The position numbers and the translations under genes were made by a program. Shown one piece after another: positions 9,427 to 17,753 of a stretch of DNA of 64,000 bases (within the stretch, counting starts at the first letter, position 1; each line of letters begins with the position of its first letter). Under the pieces are notes generated by a model that was given only the letters and a program-made list of their open reading frames with translations, was not told where the DNA came from and did not search any database. Origin of the DNA: Streptomyces sp. DG1A-41 (GTDB lineage: Bacteria > Actinomycetota > Actinomycetes > Streptomycetales > Streptomycetaceae). The stretch lies in NCBI RefSeq assembly GCF_037055355.1, contig NZ_CP146350.1:7587001-7651000 (forward strand). The letters run 5' to 3'.

Positions 9427-10995
9427 TCACTGCTCGCGCAGCGGAACCGACACGTACGACGGGTCGTTCGCCGGCGAGGAGAAGGTCAGCTGCGCGCCGG
9501 ACGGGTTGTGCTCGATGTAGAGCGGGTCGACCGTGTCGACGACCAGGGCGAGGCGATGCCCGGCCGGGACGTCGTAGGCCGTGGAGTACAGCTCCAGGTC
9601 GAGGCCGAACGGCTTTCCGGGGGTGCGCCCGTGGAAGGTGTACGGCGTATTGGTGACCAGCTTGCCGAGGCCGAGCGGCCCCACGTCGTACAGGTAGGCG
9701 ACGAGGGTGCCGCTCTCCTTGGTCGGGGTGACGGTCGTGTGCAACTGTGCCGTCCCACGCACCTGTTGGGTCGTGGCGTACTTCTCCGACTGCCACACGG
9801 CGGCCCAGCGGCGGGGGAGCAGCGGGATCGAGGCGACCGGAGGCAGCTGGGCCACCTGGTCGAGGATGTTCGACAGGAAGACGACTCCGCCGTCGGCCCC
9901 CGAGTTCACGTTCGTGTGGATCGTGGTCGTGCCCGCGAGGTCGATCTTCCGCTTCGTCGCGCCGGCCGACTTCCAGTCCGGGTAGCCCTCGTAGCCGCCC
10001 GCGGAGCGGGACTTGAGCTGGACGGGCTGTTCCCGGTCGATGCCGTTGTCCTCGCCCCTGAGGTAGTGGTCGAACCAGCGTTCGGTGTCCTTCCATACGT
10101 CGTTGGGCAGCCCGAACAGGCCGGTCAGCTCGGCGGTGGCGTGGTCGCCGGGGCGCATCTCCAGCCGCTTGGGGCCGGTCAGCTTCTCGTAGAAGTCGGC
10201 GTACTGGTTGGGCGGGAAGACCGTGTCGCCCCAGGCGTTGGCGAGCATGATCGCCGCGCCGTTCTTGTTGATCTGGTCGGCGTAGGTCGCGGCGGAACGT
10301 TTCTTCCCCCAGGCGATGAGCTCCGGCTCCTTCGCCAGGTTGGAGGCGTAGAAGTCGTCGAAGACCTGCCGGAGTTCGGCGCTCTGCCGGCCCGTGACCA
10401 CGCTCGCGCCGTCCAGCAGAGCGGCCGCCTGGACGTGCTGGGTGCGCCCGGAGTAGATCGAGCCGATCAGGTCGGCCCAGCCGCTCAGTGAGGCGACCGC
10501 GCGGACCCGCTTGTCGTGTGCGGCGGTGAGCAGGCTGATGCCGGCTCCGTAGGAGACGCCCGCCATGCCGATGTGCCCGGCGTCCGAGGGGGTGTGGGCG
10601 AGCGCCCAGTCGATGACTTTCGAGGCGTCGGCCAGGTCGGGCGGGCCCGCGACTTCTATTTCGCCGCCCGACTGCCAGAAGCCGCGTACGTTGTAGGTGA
10701 CGACGACGTACCCGGAGTCGGCGAGCTTCTGAGCCTGGGCCAGATACTCGACCTGGGGCAGACCCCAGCTCGTGGGCATCACGAGCAGCGGGTAGCGGTG
10801 CGTGCCGTCGGCTCCGGCCGGCGTGACGACGTTGGCCTTGAGGACGGTGCCGCCGTCGCCGGTGATGTCGACGAAGCGGATCGGGTTCGGCGCCGACTGG
10901 GCGGCGGGGGCGAGTCCGAGGGCTGTGCCGGCGACCAGGGTCGCCGAGACGGCGCCTACGGCGGTGGTGCGCAGGGCCTTGCGGTGGTGTCCCAC
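9427..10995 (-). CDS. Secreted CocE/NonD-family alpha/beta hydrolase (Xaa-Pro peptidase-like)
   Basis: A 522-residue exported serine hydrolase. A Sec signal peptide of about 34 residues (RKALRTTAVGAVSATLVAGTALG, ending near SAPNP) precedes an alpha/beta hydrolase domain with nucleophile motif GVSYGAG. The acidic and His residues probably come from the NAWGDTVFP and RPGDHATAE blocks. A C-terminal jelly-roll (~residues 375-520) is typical of the X-Pro dipeptidyl-peptidase/cocaine esterase family. Substrate is uncertain: an acyl ester or a peptide. It starts at GTG 10995 with GAGGAG 6 nt upstream. It is a single gene, convergent with gluA. Confidence 0.85.
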   Translation of the reverse strand: MGHHRKALRTTAVGAVSATLVAGTALGLAPAAQSAPNPIRFVDITGDGGTVLKANVVTPAGADGTHRYPLLVMPTSWGLPQVEYLAQAQKLADSGYVVVTYNVRGFWQSGGEIEVAGPPDLADASKVIDWALAHTPSDAGHIGMAGVSYGAGISLLTAAHDKRVRAVASLSGWADLIGSIYSGRTQHVQAAALLDGASVVTGRQSAELRQVFDDFYASNLAKEPELIAWGKKRSAATYADQINKNGAAIMLANAWGDTVFPPNQYADFYEKLTGPKRLEMRPGDHATAELTGLFGLPNDVWKDTERWFDHYLRGEDNGIDREQPVQLKSRSAGGYEGYPDWKSAGATKRKIDLAGTTTIHTNVNSGADGGVVFLSNILDQVAQLPPVASIPLLPRRWAAVWQSEKYATTQQVRGTAQLHTTVTPTKESGTLVAYLYDVGPLGLGKLVTNTPYTFHGRTPGKPFGLDLELYSTAYDVPAGHRLALVVDTVDPLYIEHNPSGAQLTFSSPANDPSYVSVPLREQ

Positions 10996-11111
10996 GGGTC
11001 ACTCCTCACGCGTGTCAGTGCAAAGTGACCAGACGGTAACCTCGGCCCTTTACCGCTGGTAACCCGTCGGTAAGTTACGTGCCGGTAACAGTTGTTGATC
11101 AGTGGAGGACT

Positions 11112-11867
11112 TCAGGAGGCCCGGTGGCTGTTGCGTGGAGCCGGGGCGGGCGGCGGTGTCTGCGCCGCGCGCGTCACGTCCTCCACGAGTTCGACGACAT
11201 CCGGCCCGTACGCCTGCGAGTTGATCACCTTCAGCAGCAGCACGAACGAGTTGTTGCCGTACTTGCGGGCCAGCCGCTCGTGGTTACGGGCGAGATAGCG
11301 GGTGGTGGCCTGGTTGGTGATCGACGTCTGGCCGCAGAAGAGGAACACGGGGCGCGTGTGCTGGCTCCGCTGCGCGGTGAGCCGGGCGAGCAGCGCGTAC
11401 TCCTCCTTGCCGTTCTCCACGCGATAGCGCTCGGAGCCGACCAGGAACGAGCCCCGGTCCGGGCTGGGTTCGGCGTCGACGTTCACCCGCACACCGGGCA
11501 GCAGGGAGGACAGGTGGGCCGCCATGCGGCGGTTGGACGCCGGGCCGCCCACGCAGAACTCGGTGCGCTCGCCGAAGCCCTGACGTGCCGTGTCGTGCGG
11601 AAGGATCTGGGCGTGGGCGTTGCAGTCCTTGATCAGCGCGGCGAGTTCGAGCAGCGCGAACACGTCGTAGCGCATCACGGCGAGTTCGGGCCCCGCGGCG
11701 CCCCGGTTCACCACCAGCAACGATTCCGAGTTGTCGGGCAGTCCGAAGAAGGCCTGTTTCCGGCGGAGCTTGCGCCTCCACAGATAGGTGCGGGCCACCC
11801 AGCCGAGCGCGGCGCTGATGCCCGCCGCGACCACCCCCAGGACGATGTTGCGCACGTCGTCATTCAT
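11112..11867 (-). CDS. Membrane-anchored hypothetical protein
   Basis: A 251-residue protein with one N-terminal transmembrane helix (IVLGVVAAGISAALGWVA) followed by a basic stop-transfer stretch (WRRKLRRK). The cytoplasmic domain contains VRYDVFALLELAALIKDC-like, ERTEFCVGGPASNRRM and PVFLFCGQTSITNQATTRYL segments. The GQTSITN..A block and alternating strands suggest a Rossmann-like sensor fold, but I do not recognise a named family. The in-frame extension upstream to 12053 is Pro/Arg-rich noise, so ATG 11867 is preferred. It is divergent from the gamma-glutamyltransferase gene. Confidence 0.7.
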   Translation of the reverse strand: MNDDVRNIVLGVVAAGISAALGWVARTYLWRRKLRRKQAFFGLPDNSESLLVVNRGAAGPELAVMRYDVFALLELAALIKDCNAHAQILPHDTARQGFGERTEFCVGGPASNRRMAAHLSSLLPGVRVNVDAEPSPDRGSFLVGSERYRVENGKEEYALLARLTAQRSQHTRPVFLFCGQTSITNQATTRYLARNHERLARKYGNNSFVLLLKVINSQAYGPDVVELVEDVTRAAQTPPPAPAPRNSHRAS

Positions 11868-11971
11868 GGGCGCGCATGGTAGCGGGCCCGGCGCACCGGT
11901 GTTCGACGCGTTCCTGACGCGGCCATGGCGATGAATTAAGCTGCGCGGACGGCCTTTCACTGGAGGTGCGG

Positions 11972-13777
11972 ATGCGTCGCCCTGTCGCACGGAATCTGAC
12001 TGTCCTGGCGGTTTCGGCCGCCGTGGTGGTGTCGGTGGGAGCGGCGGCGCCACCCACCGCGCAGAGCACCGGCGGTGAGAAAGCGCCCTTGGCCGTCGGC
12101 TACGGCGGCGCCGTCTCCAGCGTCGACCGAGACGCCTCCGCCGCCGGGATCGAGGTCCTGCGCAAGGGCGGCAACGCCGTCGACGCGGCCGTCGCCACGG
12201 CCGCCGCGCTCGGCGTCACCGAGCCCTACTCGGCCGGCGTCGGCGGAGGCGGCTACTTCGTCTACTACGACGCCAAGTCCCGCACGGTCCACACCATCGA
12301 CGGCCGCGAGACCGCCCCGCTGACCGCCGACAAGAACCTGTTCGTCGACAACGGCAAGCCCATCCCCTTCGCCCAGGCCGTCAGCAGCGGTCTGAGCGTC
12401 GGCACCCCGGGCACGCCCGCCACCTGGCAGACCGCGCTGGACCAGTGGGGCAGCAAGCCGCTCGCCGGCGTCCTGAAGCCGGCCGAGCGGCTCGCCCGCG
12501 AGGGCTTCAGGGTCGACGAGACCTTCCGCTCGCAGACGGCGTCCAACGAGACCCGCTTCCGCTACTTCCCGGACACCGCCGAGCTGTTCCTGCCGGGCGG
12601 ACAACTGCCGGTCGTCGGCTCCACCTTCAAGAACCCCGACCTCGCCCGCACCTACGCGGAGTTGGGAAGCAAGGGCGTCGGGACGCTCTACCACGGCGCG
12701 CTCGGGCGGGACGTCGTCCAGACGGTCAACAAGCCGCCGGTGGACCCCGACTCGGGCTGGAACGCCCGGCCGGGCGACCTGTCCGCGAAGGACCTGGCCG
12801 CCTACCGCCCCAAGCTCCAGGCTCCGACCAGGACCTCGTACCGCGGCCTCGGCGTCTACTCCATGGCGCCGTCCTCCTCCGGCGGTACGACGGTCGGCGA
12901 GGCGCTCAACATCCTGGAGCGGACCGACCTGTCGAAGGCGAGCCAGGCGCAGTATCTGCACCGCTACATCGAGGCCAGCCGGATCGCCTTCGCGGACCGG
13001 GGCCGCTGGGTGGGCGACCCGGCCTTCGAGGACGTACCGACGAAGGAACTGCTGTCGCAGCGGTTCGCCGACTCGCGCGAGTGTCTGATCAAGGACGACG
13101 CGGTGCTCACGAGTCCTGTGGCGCCGGGTGATCCGCGCGACCCGAAGGCGTGCGGCTCCGGGGGCACGGCCGCTCCCACCACCTACGAAGGTGACAGCAC
13201 CACACATCTGACCGTGGCCGACAAGTGGGGGAACGTCGTCTCTTACACCCTCACCATCGAGCAGACGGGCGGCAGCGGGATCACCGTGCCGGGGCGGGGG
13301 TTCCTCCTCAACAACGAGCTGACGGACTTCTCCTTCACCCCGGCGAATCCCGCCGTCCACGACCCGAACCTGCCGGGGCCGGGGAAGCGGCCGCGGTCGT
13401 CCATGTCGCCGACGATCGTTCTCGACCGGCATGACAGGCCTGTGGTGGCGCTGGGGTCGCCGGGTGGGGCGACGATCATCACGACCGTCCTGCAGACGCT
13501 CACCGGGTTCCTCGACCGGGGGTTGCCGCTCGTCGACGCGATCGCGGCGCCGCGGGCCAGTCAGCGGAATGCCGCGCAGACCGAGCTGGAGCCGGGGCTG
13601 TACGACAACGCCGGGTTGAGGAAGCAGTTGGAGGCCGTCGGGCACTCCTTCAAGTCGAACCCGGAGATCGGAGCGGCTACGGGGGTTCAGCGGTTGCCGG
13701 GTGGGAAGTGGCTTGCGGCGGCTGAGACTGTGCGGCGCGGTGGGGGATCGGCGATGGTGGTGCGGCCTGTGCGTTGA
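11972..13777 (+). CDS. ggt: Secreted gamma-glutamyltransferase
   Basis: A 601-residue N-terminal-nucleophile hydrolase that cleaves or transfers gamma-glutamyl groups from glutathione and related compounds outside the membrane. A signal peptide (LTVLAVSAAVVVSVGAAAPP) precedes the large subunit (KGGNAVDAAVATAAALGVTEPYSAGVGGGG). Autoprocessing should occur before Thr410 in DSTTHLTV, which becomes the small-subunit nucleophile. PGKRPRSSMSPTI and GSPGGATIITTV are the oxyanion/substrate blocks. ATG 11972 is chosen because GGAGG lies 5 nt upstream and would overlap the alternative GTG at 11966. A second, frameshifted homologue occurs at 41210-43035. Confidence 0.95.
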   Translation: MRRPVARNLTVLAVSAAVVVSVGAAAPPTAQSTGGEKAPLAVGYGGAVSSVDRDASAAGIEVLRKGGNAVDAAVATAAALGVTEPYSAGVGGGGYFVYYDAKSRTVHTIDGRETAPLTADKNLFVDNGKPIPFAQAVSSGLSVGTPGTPATWQTALDQWGSKPLAGVLKPAERLAREGFRVDETFRSQTASNETRFRYFPDTAELFLPGGQLPVVGSTFKNPDLARTYAELGSKGVGTLYHGALGRDVVQTVNKPPVDPDSGWNARPGDLSAKDLAAYRPKLQAPTRTSYRGLGVYSMAPSSSGGTTVGEALNILERTDLSKASQAQYLHRYIEASRIAFADRGRWVGDPAFEDVPTKELLSQRFADSRECLIKDDAVLTSPVAPGDPRDPKACGSGGTAAPTTYEGDSTTHLTVADKWGNVVSYTLTIEQTGGSGITVPGRGFLLNNELTDFSFTPANPAVHDPNLPGPGKRPRSSMSPTIVLDRHDRPVVALGSPGGATIITTVLQTLTGFLDRGLPLVDAIAAPRASQRNAAQTELEPGLYDNAGLRKQLEAVGHSFKSNPEIGAATGVQRLPGGKWLAAAETVRRGGGSAMVVRPVR

Positions 13778-13798
13778 GGCCGGGTGCGGGGCGTGGGG

Positions 13799-13852
13799 GC
13801 TGGTCGCGCCCACGCGGCGGAGCCGCCAATCGGCACAGTCCCGCGCCCCTCA
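13799..13852 (-). repeat. Dispersed Streptomyces-type intergenic repeat, copy 1
   Basis: Read on the minus strand, it begins AGGGGCGCGGGAC and ends GCCGCGTGGGCGCGACCAGC, with the short hairpin GCGGC-TCC-GCCGC in between. A closely matching copy lies at 24996-25051. It starts at the stop codon of the Clp gene and fills the convergent junction with ggt, so it probably serves as a terminator. Confidence 0.65.
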
Positions 13853-16381
13853 GGGCGTTGCCGTCGTCTCCGTTCGGAACGTCAGGTGGCCGTCCTCGGT
13901 GTCCACCGTCACCTGGCCGCCCTCCGCCACCCGGCCGTCCAGCAAGAGCCGGGACAGCTCGTTGTCCACCTCGCGCTGGATCGTGCGGCGCAACGGGCGG
14001 GCGCCGTACTCCGGCTGGTAGCCGTGTTCGGCCAGCCATTCCACCGCTCGGTCGGTGAAGGTCACCGAGATGCCCTTGCTCCGCACCAGGGACCTGGTGC
14101 GGTCCAGCAGGAGGTTGGTGATCCGGCGCAGTTGTTCCGTGCCGAGCTGGCGGAAGACGACGATCTCGTCGATGCGGTTGAGGAACTCGGGGCGGAAGTG
14201 CTCGCGCAGGGGCCGCAGGATCTGTTCGCGCCGGGCCTCCTCGTCCGCGTCGGCACCGCCCGACGCGAAGCCCACGGAGGCGCCGCGGCGGGTGATCGCC
14301 TCGGAGCCGAGGTTGCTGGTCATCACGATGACGGTGTTGGTGAAGTCGACCGTGCGGCCCTGCGAGTCGGTGAGGCGGCCGTCGTCGAGGACCTGGAGCA
14401 GGATGTTGAAGACGTCCGGGTGGGCCTTCTCCACCTCGTCCAGCAGGAGCAGCGAGTACGGGTGCCGGCGGACGACCTCGGTGAGCTGGCCGGCCTCCTC
14501 GTGGCCGACGTAGCCGGGCGGGGCGCCGACCAGGCGGCTGACGGTGTGCCGCTCCTGGTACTCGCTCATGTCGAGGCGGACCATGCGGTCCTCGCTGCCG
14601 AACAGGGCCTCGGCGAGCGCCCGGGCCAGCTCGGTCTTGCCGACGCCCGTCGGGCCGAGGAACAGGAAGCTGCCGATCGGCCGGTCGGGGCTGGCCAGCC
14701 CCGCGCGGGAGCGCAGCACCGCGTCCGAGACGACCCGCACGGCCTCGTCCTGGCCGACCACCCGCTCGTGCAGATGCTCCTCCAGGTGCAGCAGGCGGTC
14801 CTTCTCCTCCTGGGTGAGGCTGCTGACGGGGATGCCGGTCTGCCGGGACACCACCTCGGCGATCGCCTCGGCCTCGACCACCAGATCCTGGCCCTCGTCG
14901 ATCTCGTGGTCGCCGCCCGCCTGGGTGATCCGCAGCTTCAGGTCCATGATCCGGTCGCGCAACTGGGTGGCCTGCTCGTACTGCTCGTCCGCGACCGCCT
15001 GGTCCTTGTCCCGGGTCAGCTGCTCCAGCTCCCGTTCCATGGTCCGTACGTCGGTGCCCTTGGTGCGGGCGCGCAGCCGGACCCGGGCACCGGCCTGGTC
15101 GATCAGGTCGATCGCCTTGTCCGGCAGCCGGCGGTCGGTGAGGTAGCGGTCGGACAACTCCACGGCGGCGACCAGGGCCTCGTCGGTGTAGCGGACCTGG
15201 TGGTGGGCCTCGTAGCGGTCCTGGAGGCCGCGCAGGATCTCGATCGCGTCCGCAGCGGTCGGTTCCGGCACCATGATCGGTTGGAAGCGGCGGGCCAGCG
15301 CCGCGTCCTTCTCGATCCTTCGGTACTCCTCCAGCGTCGTGGCGCCCGCGATGTGCAGCTCGCCGCGGGCGAGGGCCGGCTTGAGGATGTTCCCGGCGTC
15401 CATGGAACTGCCGTCGCCGCCACCGGCACCGGCGCCCACGACCGTGTGCAGCTCGTCGATGAAGATGATCAACTGGTCGGAGTGGGCGCGGATCTCGCCG
15501 ACGATGTTGTTCATCCGCTCCTCGAAGTCACCCCGGTAGCGGGTGCCCGCGACCACGCCCGTCAGGTCCAGGGCCACCACGCGGCGCCCGGTCAGCACGT
15601 CGGGCACGTCCCCCTCGGAGATGCGCTGCGCCAGCCCCTCCACGATGGCGGTCTTGCCGACGCCCGCGTCACCGATCAGCACCGGGTTGTTCTTGCCGCG
15701 GCGGGAGAGGACCTCGACGGTCTGCTCGATCTCCTGGTCCCGGCCGATCACCGGGTCGATACGGCCCTGCCGGGCCAGTTCGGTGAGGTCACGGCCGTAC
15801 TTGTCGAGGGTCGGCGTGTTCGTCGGGCGCGGCCGCTCTGCCTGCGGGGGCTCCGGCGCCTCGGGCGGGCTGGAGGGGGCGAAGCGGGCCGCGTTCAGGA
15901 TGTGCCCGGCGGCCGAGTCGGGGTTCGAGGCCAGGGCGCTGAGCACGTGCTCCGGGCCGATGTAGCCGTAGCCGCGGGCCCGGGCCATGTCGTGCGCGTC
16001 CAGCAGGGCGCGCTTGGCGGCCGGGGTGAGGGAGAGCGCGGTCGGCGGCGGTGTGTCGTCCGGGGTGTGCTGGGCCGGGCCCGACCGCTCGTCGATCTGC
16101 GACGCCAGCGAGTCGGGGTTCGCGCCGGCCTTGCTGAGCAGGGTCCGGGTGGGTTCGGTGGCGAGCGCCGCCCGCAGCAGGTGTTCCGTGTCGAGGTCCC
16201 GGCTGCCGTGCTCGGCGGCGTACTGGGCGGCTCCGCGGACGAGCTCCCGGGCCGGCTGGCTGAGCAGCCGCCCGATGTCGATCTGCCGGGGACCCGGGCG
16301 CGGTCCGCCGAAGAAGCGTGCGAGGAATTCTCCGAAGGGGTCCGAGCCGTAGCCCTCCGGGCTGGTGAAGCCGCTGCTCAT
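13850..16381 (-). CDS. ClpC-like AAA+ unfoldase (Clp protease ATP-binding subunit)
   Basis: An 843-residue HSP100 protein that unfolds proteins, probably for ClpP. Two Clp_N repeats (~40-160) are followed by AAA1 with Walker [12 protein letters not shown] and Walker [10 protein letters not shown] middle region carries a UVR-like [11 protein letters not shown], and AAA2 has [23 protein letters not shown] and the [12 protein letters not shown] sensor region. SVGF in the AAA2 loop matches the [LIV]GF tripeptide that docks ClpP, which ClpB disaggregases lack. It differs from housekeeping ClpC by a Gly/Pro-rich N-terminus ([23 protein letters not shown]). Start ATG 16381 has GGAAGG upstream. No HspR-type HAIR box was seen. 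Confidence 0.9.
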   Translation of the reverse strand: MSSGFTSPEGYGSDPFGEFLARFFGGPRPGPRQIDIGRLLSQPARELVRGAAQYAAEHGSRDLDTEHLLRAALATEPTRTLLSKAGANPDSLASQIDERSGPAQHTPDDTPPPTALSLTPAAKRALLDAHDMARARGYGYIGPEHVLSALASNPDSAAGHILNAARFAPSSPPEAPEPPQAERPRPTNTPTLDKYGRDLTELARQGRIDPVIGRDQEIEQTVEVLSRRGKNNPVLIGDAGVGKTAIVEGLAQRISEGDVPDVLTGRRVVALDLTGVVAGTRYRGDFEERMNNIVGEIRAHSDQLIIFIDELHTVVGAGAGGGDGSSMDAGNILKPALARGELHIAGATTLEEYRRIEKDAALARRFQPIMVPEPTAADAIEILRGLQDRYEAHHQVRYTDEALVAAVELSDRYLTDRRLPDKAIDLIDQAGARVRLRARTKGTDVRTMERELEQLTRDKDQAVADEQYEQATQLRDRIMDLKLRITQAGGDHEIDEGQDLVVEAEAIAEVVSRQTGIPVSSLTQEEKDRLLHLEEHLHERVVGQDEAVRVVSDAVLRSRAGLASPDRPIGSFLFLGPTGVGKTELARALAEALFGSEDRMVRLDMSEYQERHTVSRLVGAPPGYVGHEEAGQLTEVVRRHPYSLLLLDEVEKAHPDVFNILLQVLDDGRLTDSQGRTVDFTNTVIVMTSNLGSEAITRRGASVGFASGGADADEEARREQILRPLREHFRPEFLNRIDEIVVFRQLGTEQLRRITNLLLDRTRSLVRSKGISVTFTDRAVEWLAEHGYQPEYGARPLRRTIQREVDNELSRLLLDGRVAEGGQVTVDTEDGHLTFRTETTATP

Positions 16382-16576
16382 GGGCCTTCCGTTCCCGGCG
16401 TCCCCGGCGCGCGGGCGGGGGACGCCCTCGCTGGTCGACGTGCCGGGGTCGGGTAACCCGGGTGGCAGCCCGTTACACCTGGGGCGCGAACACCTTGGGC
16501 GCGCTCGTAGAACACCTTCGCACGATCGTGGACGAGAGGCACCTTCTGGTGCATAACCAGGCAAGCCCGGCGTGCT

Positions 16577-17344
16577 TCAGCGCGCGGTCAGGACCCTCGG
16601 ACCCGCCTCCGTGATCGCCACCGTGTGCTCCGCGTGGGCCGCGCGGGAGCCGTCGTCCGTCTTCAGGGTCCAGCCGTCGGGAGCCGCGTGGAAGCCGTCC
16701 GTGCCGCCTGCGACGACCATGGGCTCGATCGCCAGCACCAGGCCGTGCCTCAGCCGCATCCCGCGCCCCGGACGGCCCTCGTTCGGCACCGACGGGTCCT
16801 CGTGCATACGGCGGCCGATGCCGTGGCCGCCGAAACCGTCGGGGATGCCGTAGCCCGCGGCACGGCAGACCGTGCCGATCGCGTGGGCGATGTCGCCGAT
16901 GCGGTTGCCGACGACGGCCGCCTCGATGCCGGCCGCGAGGGCCCGCTCGGCGGTCTCGATCAGGCGCAGGTCGGCCGGGCGCGGGGTACCCACGACGAAG
17001 CTGAGCGCCGAGTCGCCGACCCAGCCGCCCAGTTCGGCGCCGAAGTCGATGGAGACCAGGTCGCCGTCGCGCAGCCGGTAGCGGTCCGGGATGCCGTGCA
17101 CGATCGCGTCGTTGACCGAGACGCACAGGACGGCGGGGAAGGGGGTCGGCGCGAAGGACGGCCGGTAGCCGAGGAAGGGCGAGGTCGCGCCCGCCTCGCG
17201 CAGCACGTCGTGCGCCACCTCGTCCAGTTCCAGCAGGGAGACGCCCACGTCGGCGGCCTTCTGCGCGGCCGTCAGGGCGCGGGCGACGACCTGGCCCGCC
17301 TCGTACATGGCGTCGATCGATGTATCGGTCTTCAGCTCAACCAT
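16577..17344 (-). CDS. map: Methionine aminopeptidase type I
   Basis: A 255-residue metalloprotease that removes N-terminal methionine from nascent proteins. The dinuclear metal ligands are visible: Asp in SIDFGAELGGW and GWVGDSA, His in GHGIGRRMHEDP, Glu in AIEPM and Glu in AEHTVAI. It lacks an N-terminal zinc-finger extension. It is divergently transcribed from a small XRE regulator with only 33 bp between start codons. The ATG lies exactly 7 nt after a TATAGT -10 box, so the mRNA is predicted to be leaderless. This is probably a second, regulated copy besides the housekeeping enzyme near the ribosomal operon. Confidence 0.93.
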   Translation of the reverse strand: MVELKTDTSIDAMYEAGQVVARALTAAQKAADVGVSLLELDEVAHDVLREAGATSPFLGYRPSFAPTPFPAVLCVSVNDAIVHGIPDRYRLRDGDLVSIDFGAELGGWVGDSALSFVVGTPRPADLRLIETAERALAAGIEAAVVGNRIGDIAHAIGTVCRAAGYGIPDGFGGHGIGRRMHEDPSVPNEGRPGRGMRLRHGLVLAIEPMVVAGGTDGFHAAPDGWTLKTDDGSRAAHAEHTVAITEAGPRVLTAR

Positions 17345-17377
17345 GCCAATTACTATACCGGTATTAGAATGGGGGGC
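17345..17377. promoter_or_regulatory. Back-to-back leaderless promoters with palindromic operator
   Basis: The 33-bp gap between map and the XRE gene holds two -10 boxes, each exactly 7 nt from its ATG. They are TATAGT (minus strand, 17357-17352) for map and TAGAAT (17365-17370) for the XRE gene. The palindrome ATACCGGTAT (17355-17364) lies between them and overlaps the map box. Leaderless actinobacterial promoters typically have TANNNT 7 nt before the start codon. The palindrome is the natural binding site for the adjacent XRE protein. Confidence 0.7.
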
Positions 17378-17629
17378 ATGGTGCGCACCCCTCTCACCCC
17401 CGAAGAGCGCGAACGCGGCGAGCGGCTCGGCCGGCTGCTGCGCGAGGCGCGAGGCGACCGGAGCATGGCGGAGGTCGCCGCGAGCGCGGGCATCTCCCCG
17501 GAGACCCTCCGCAAGATCGAGACCGGACGGGCTCCGACCCCGGCCTTCTTCACGGTGGCCGCGCTGGCGGGCACGCTCGGGCTGTCGATGGACGAGCTGG
17601 CCGGGCAGTGCGTGCTGGTGCCGGTCTGA
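17378..17629 (+). CDS. Small XRE-family transcriptional regulator
   Basis: An 83-residue protein consisting of one helix-turn-helix domain. Helices 2-3 are MAEVAASAGISPETLRKIETGR, a Cro/C1-type HTH, followed by PTPAFFTVAALAGTLGLSMDEL. There is no effector domain. It is divergent from map and probably controls both genes through the palindrome between them. An in-frame ATG also occurs at 17369, but 17378 is preferred because it sits 7 nt after the predicted -10 box. I found no toxin-like partner. Confidence 0.85.
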   Translation: MVRTPLTPEERERGERLGRLLREARGDRSMAEVAASAGISPETLRKIETGRAPTPAFFTVAALAGTLGLSMDELAGQCVLVPV

Positions 17630-17753
17630 CGCCGGTCTGACGTCCGCGGCGCTGAGGCTCCTGCGCCGCGTGTGAAAACTCCCCGTAGCACGGCTGTAAC
17701 ACGACTGGTGTTGCCTACTGAGCGGAGTGCTCCGGTCGGGTGGGAGTTGAGCG

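Noticed and set aside
17342..17629. Map/XRE pair as a toxin-antitoxin system
   Set aside because: The enzyme is a complete methionine aminopeptidase and the small protein is only a DNA-binding domain; nothing suggests toxicity.
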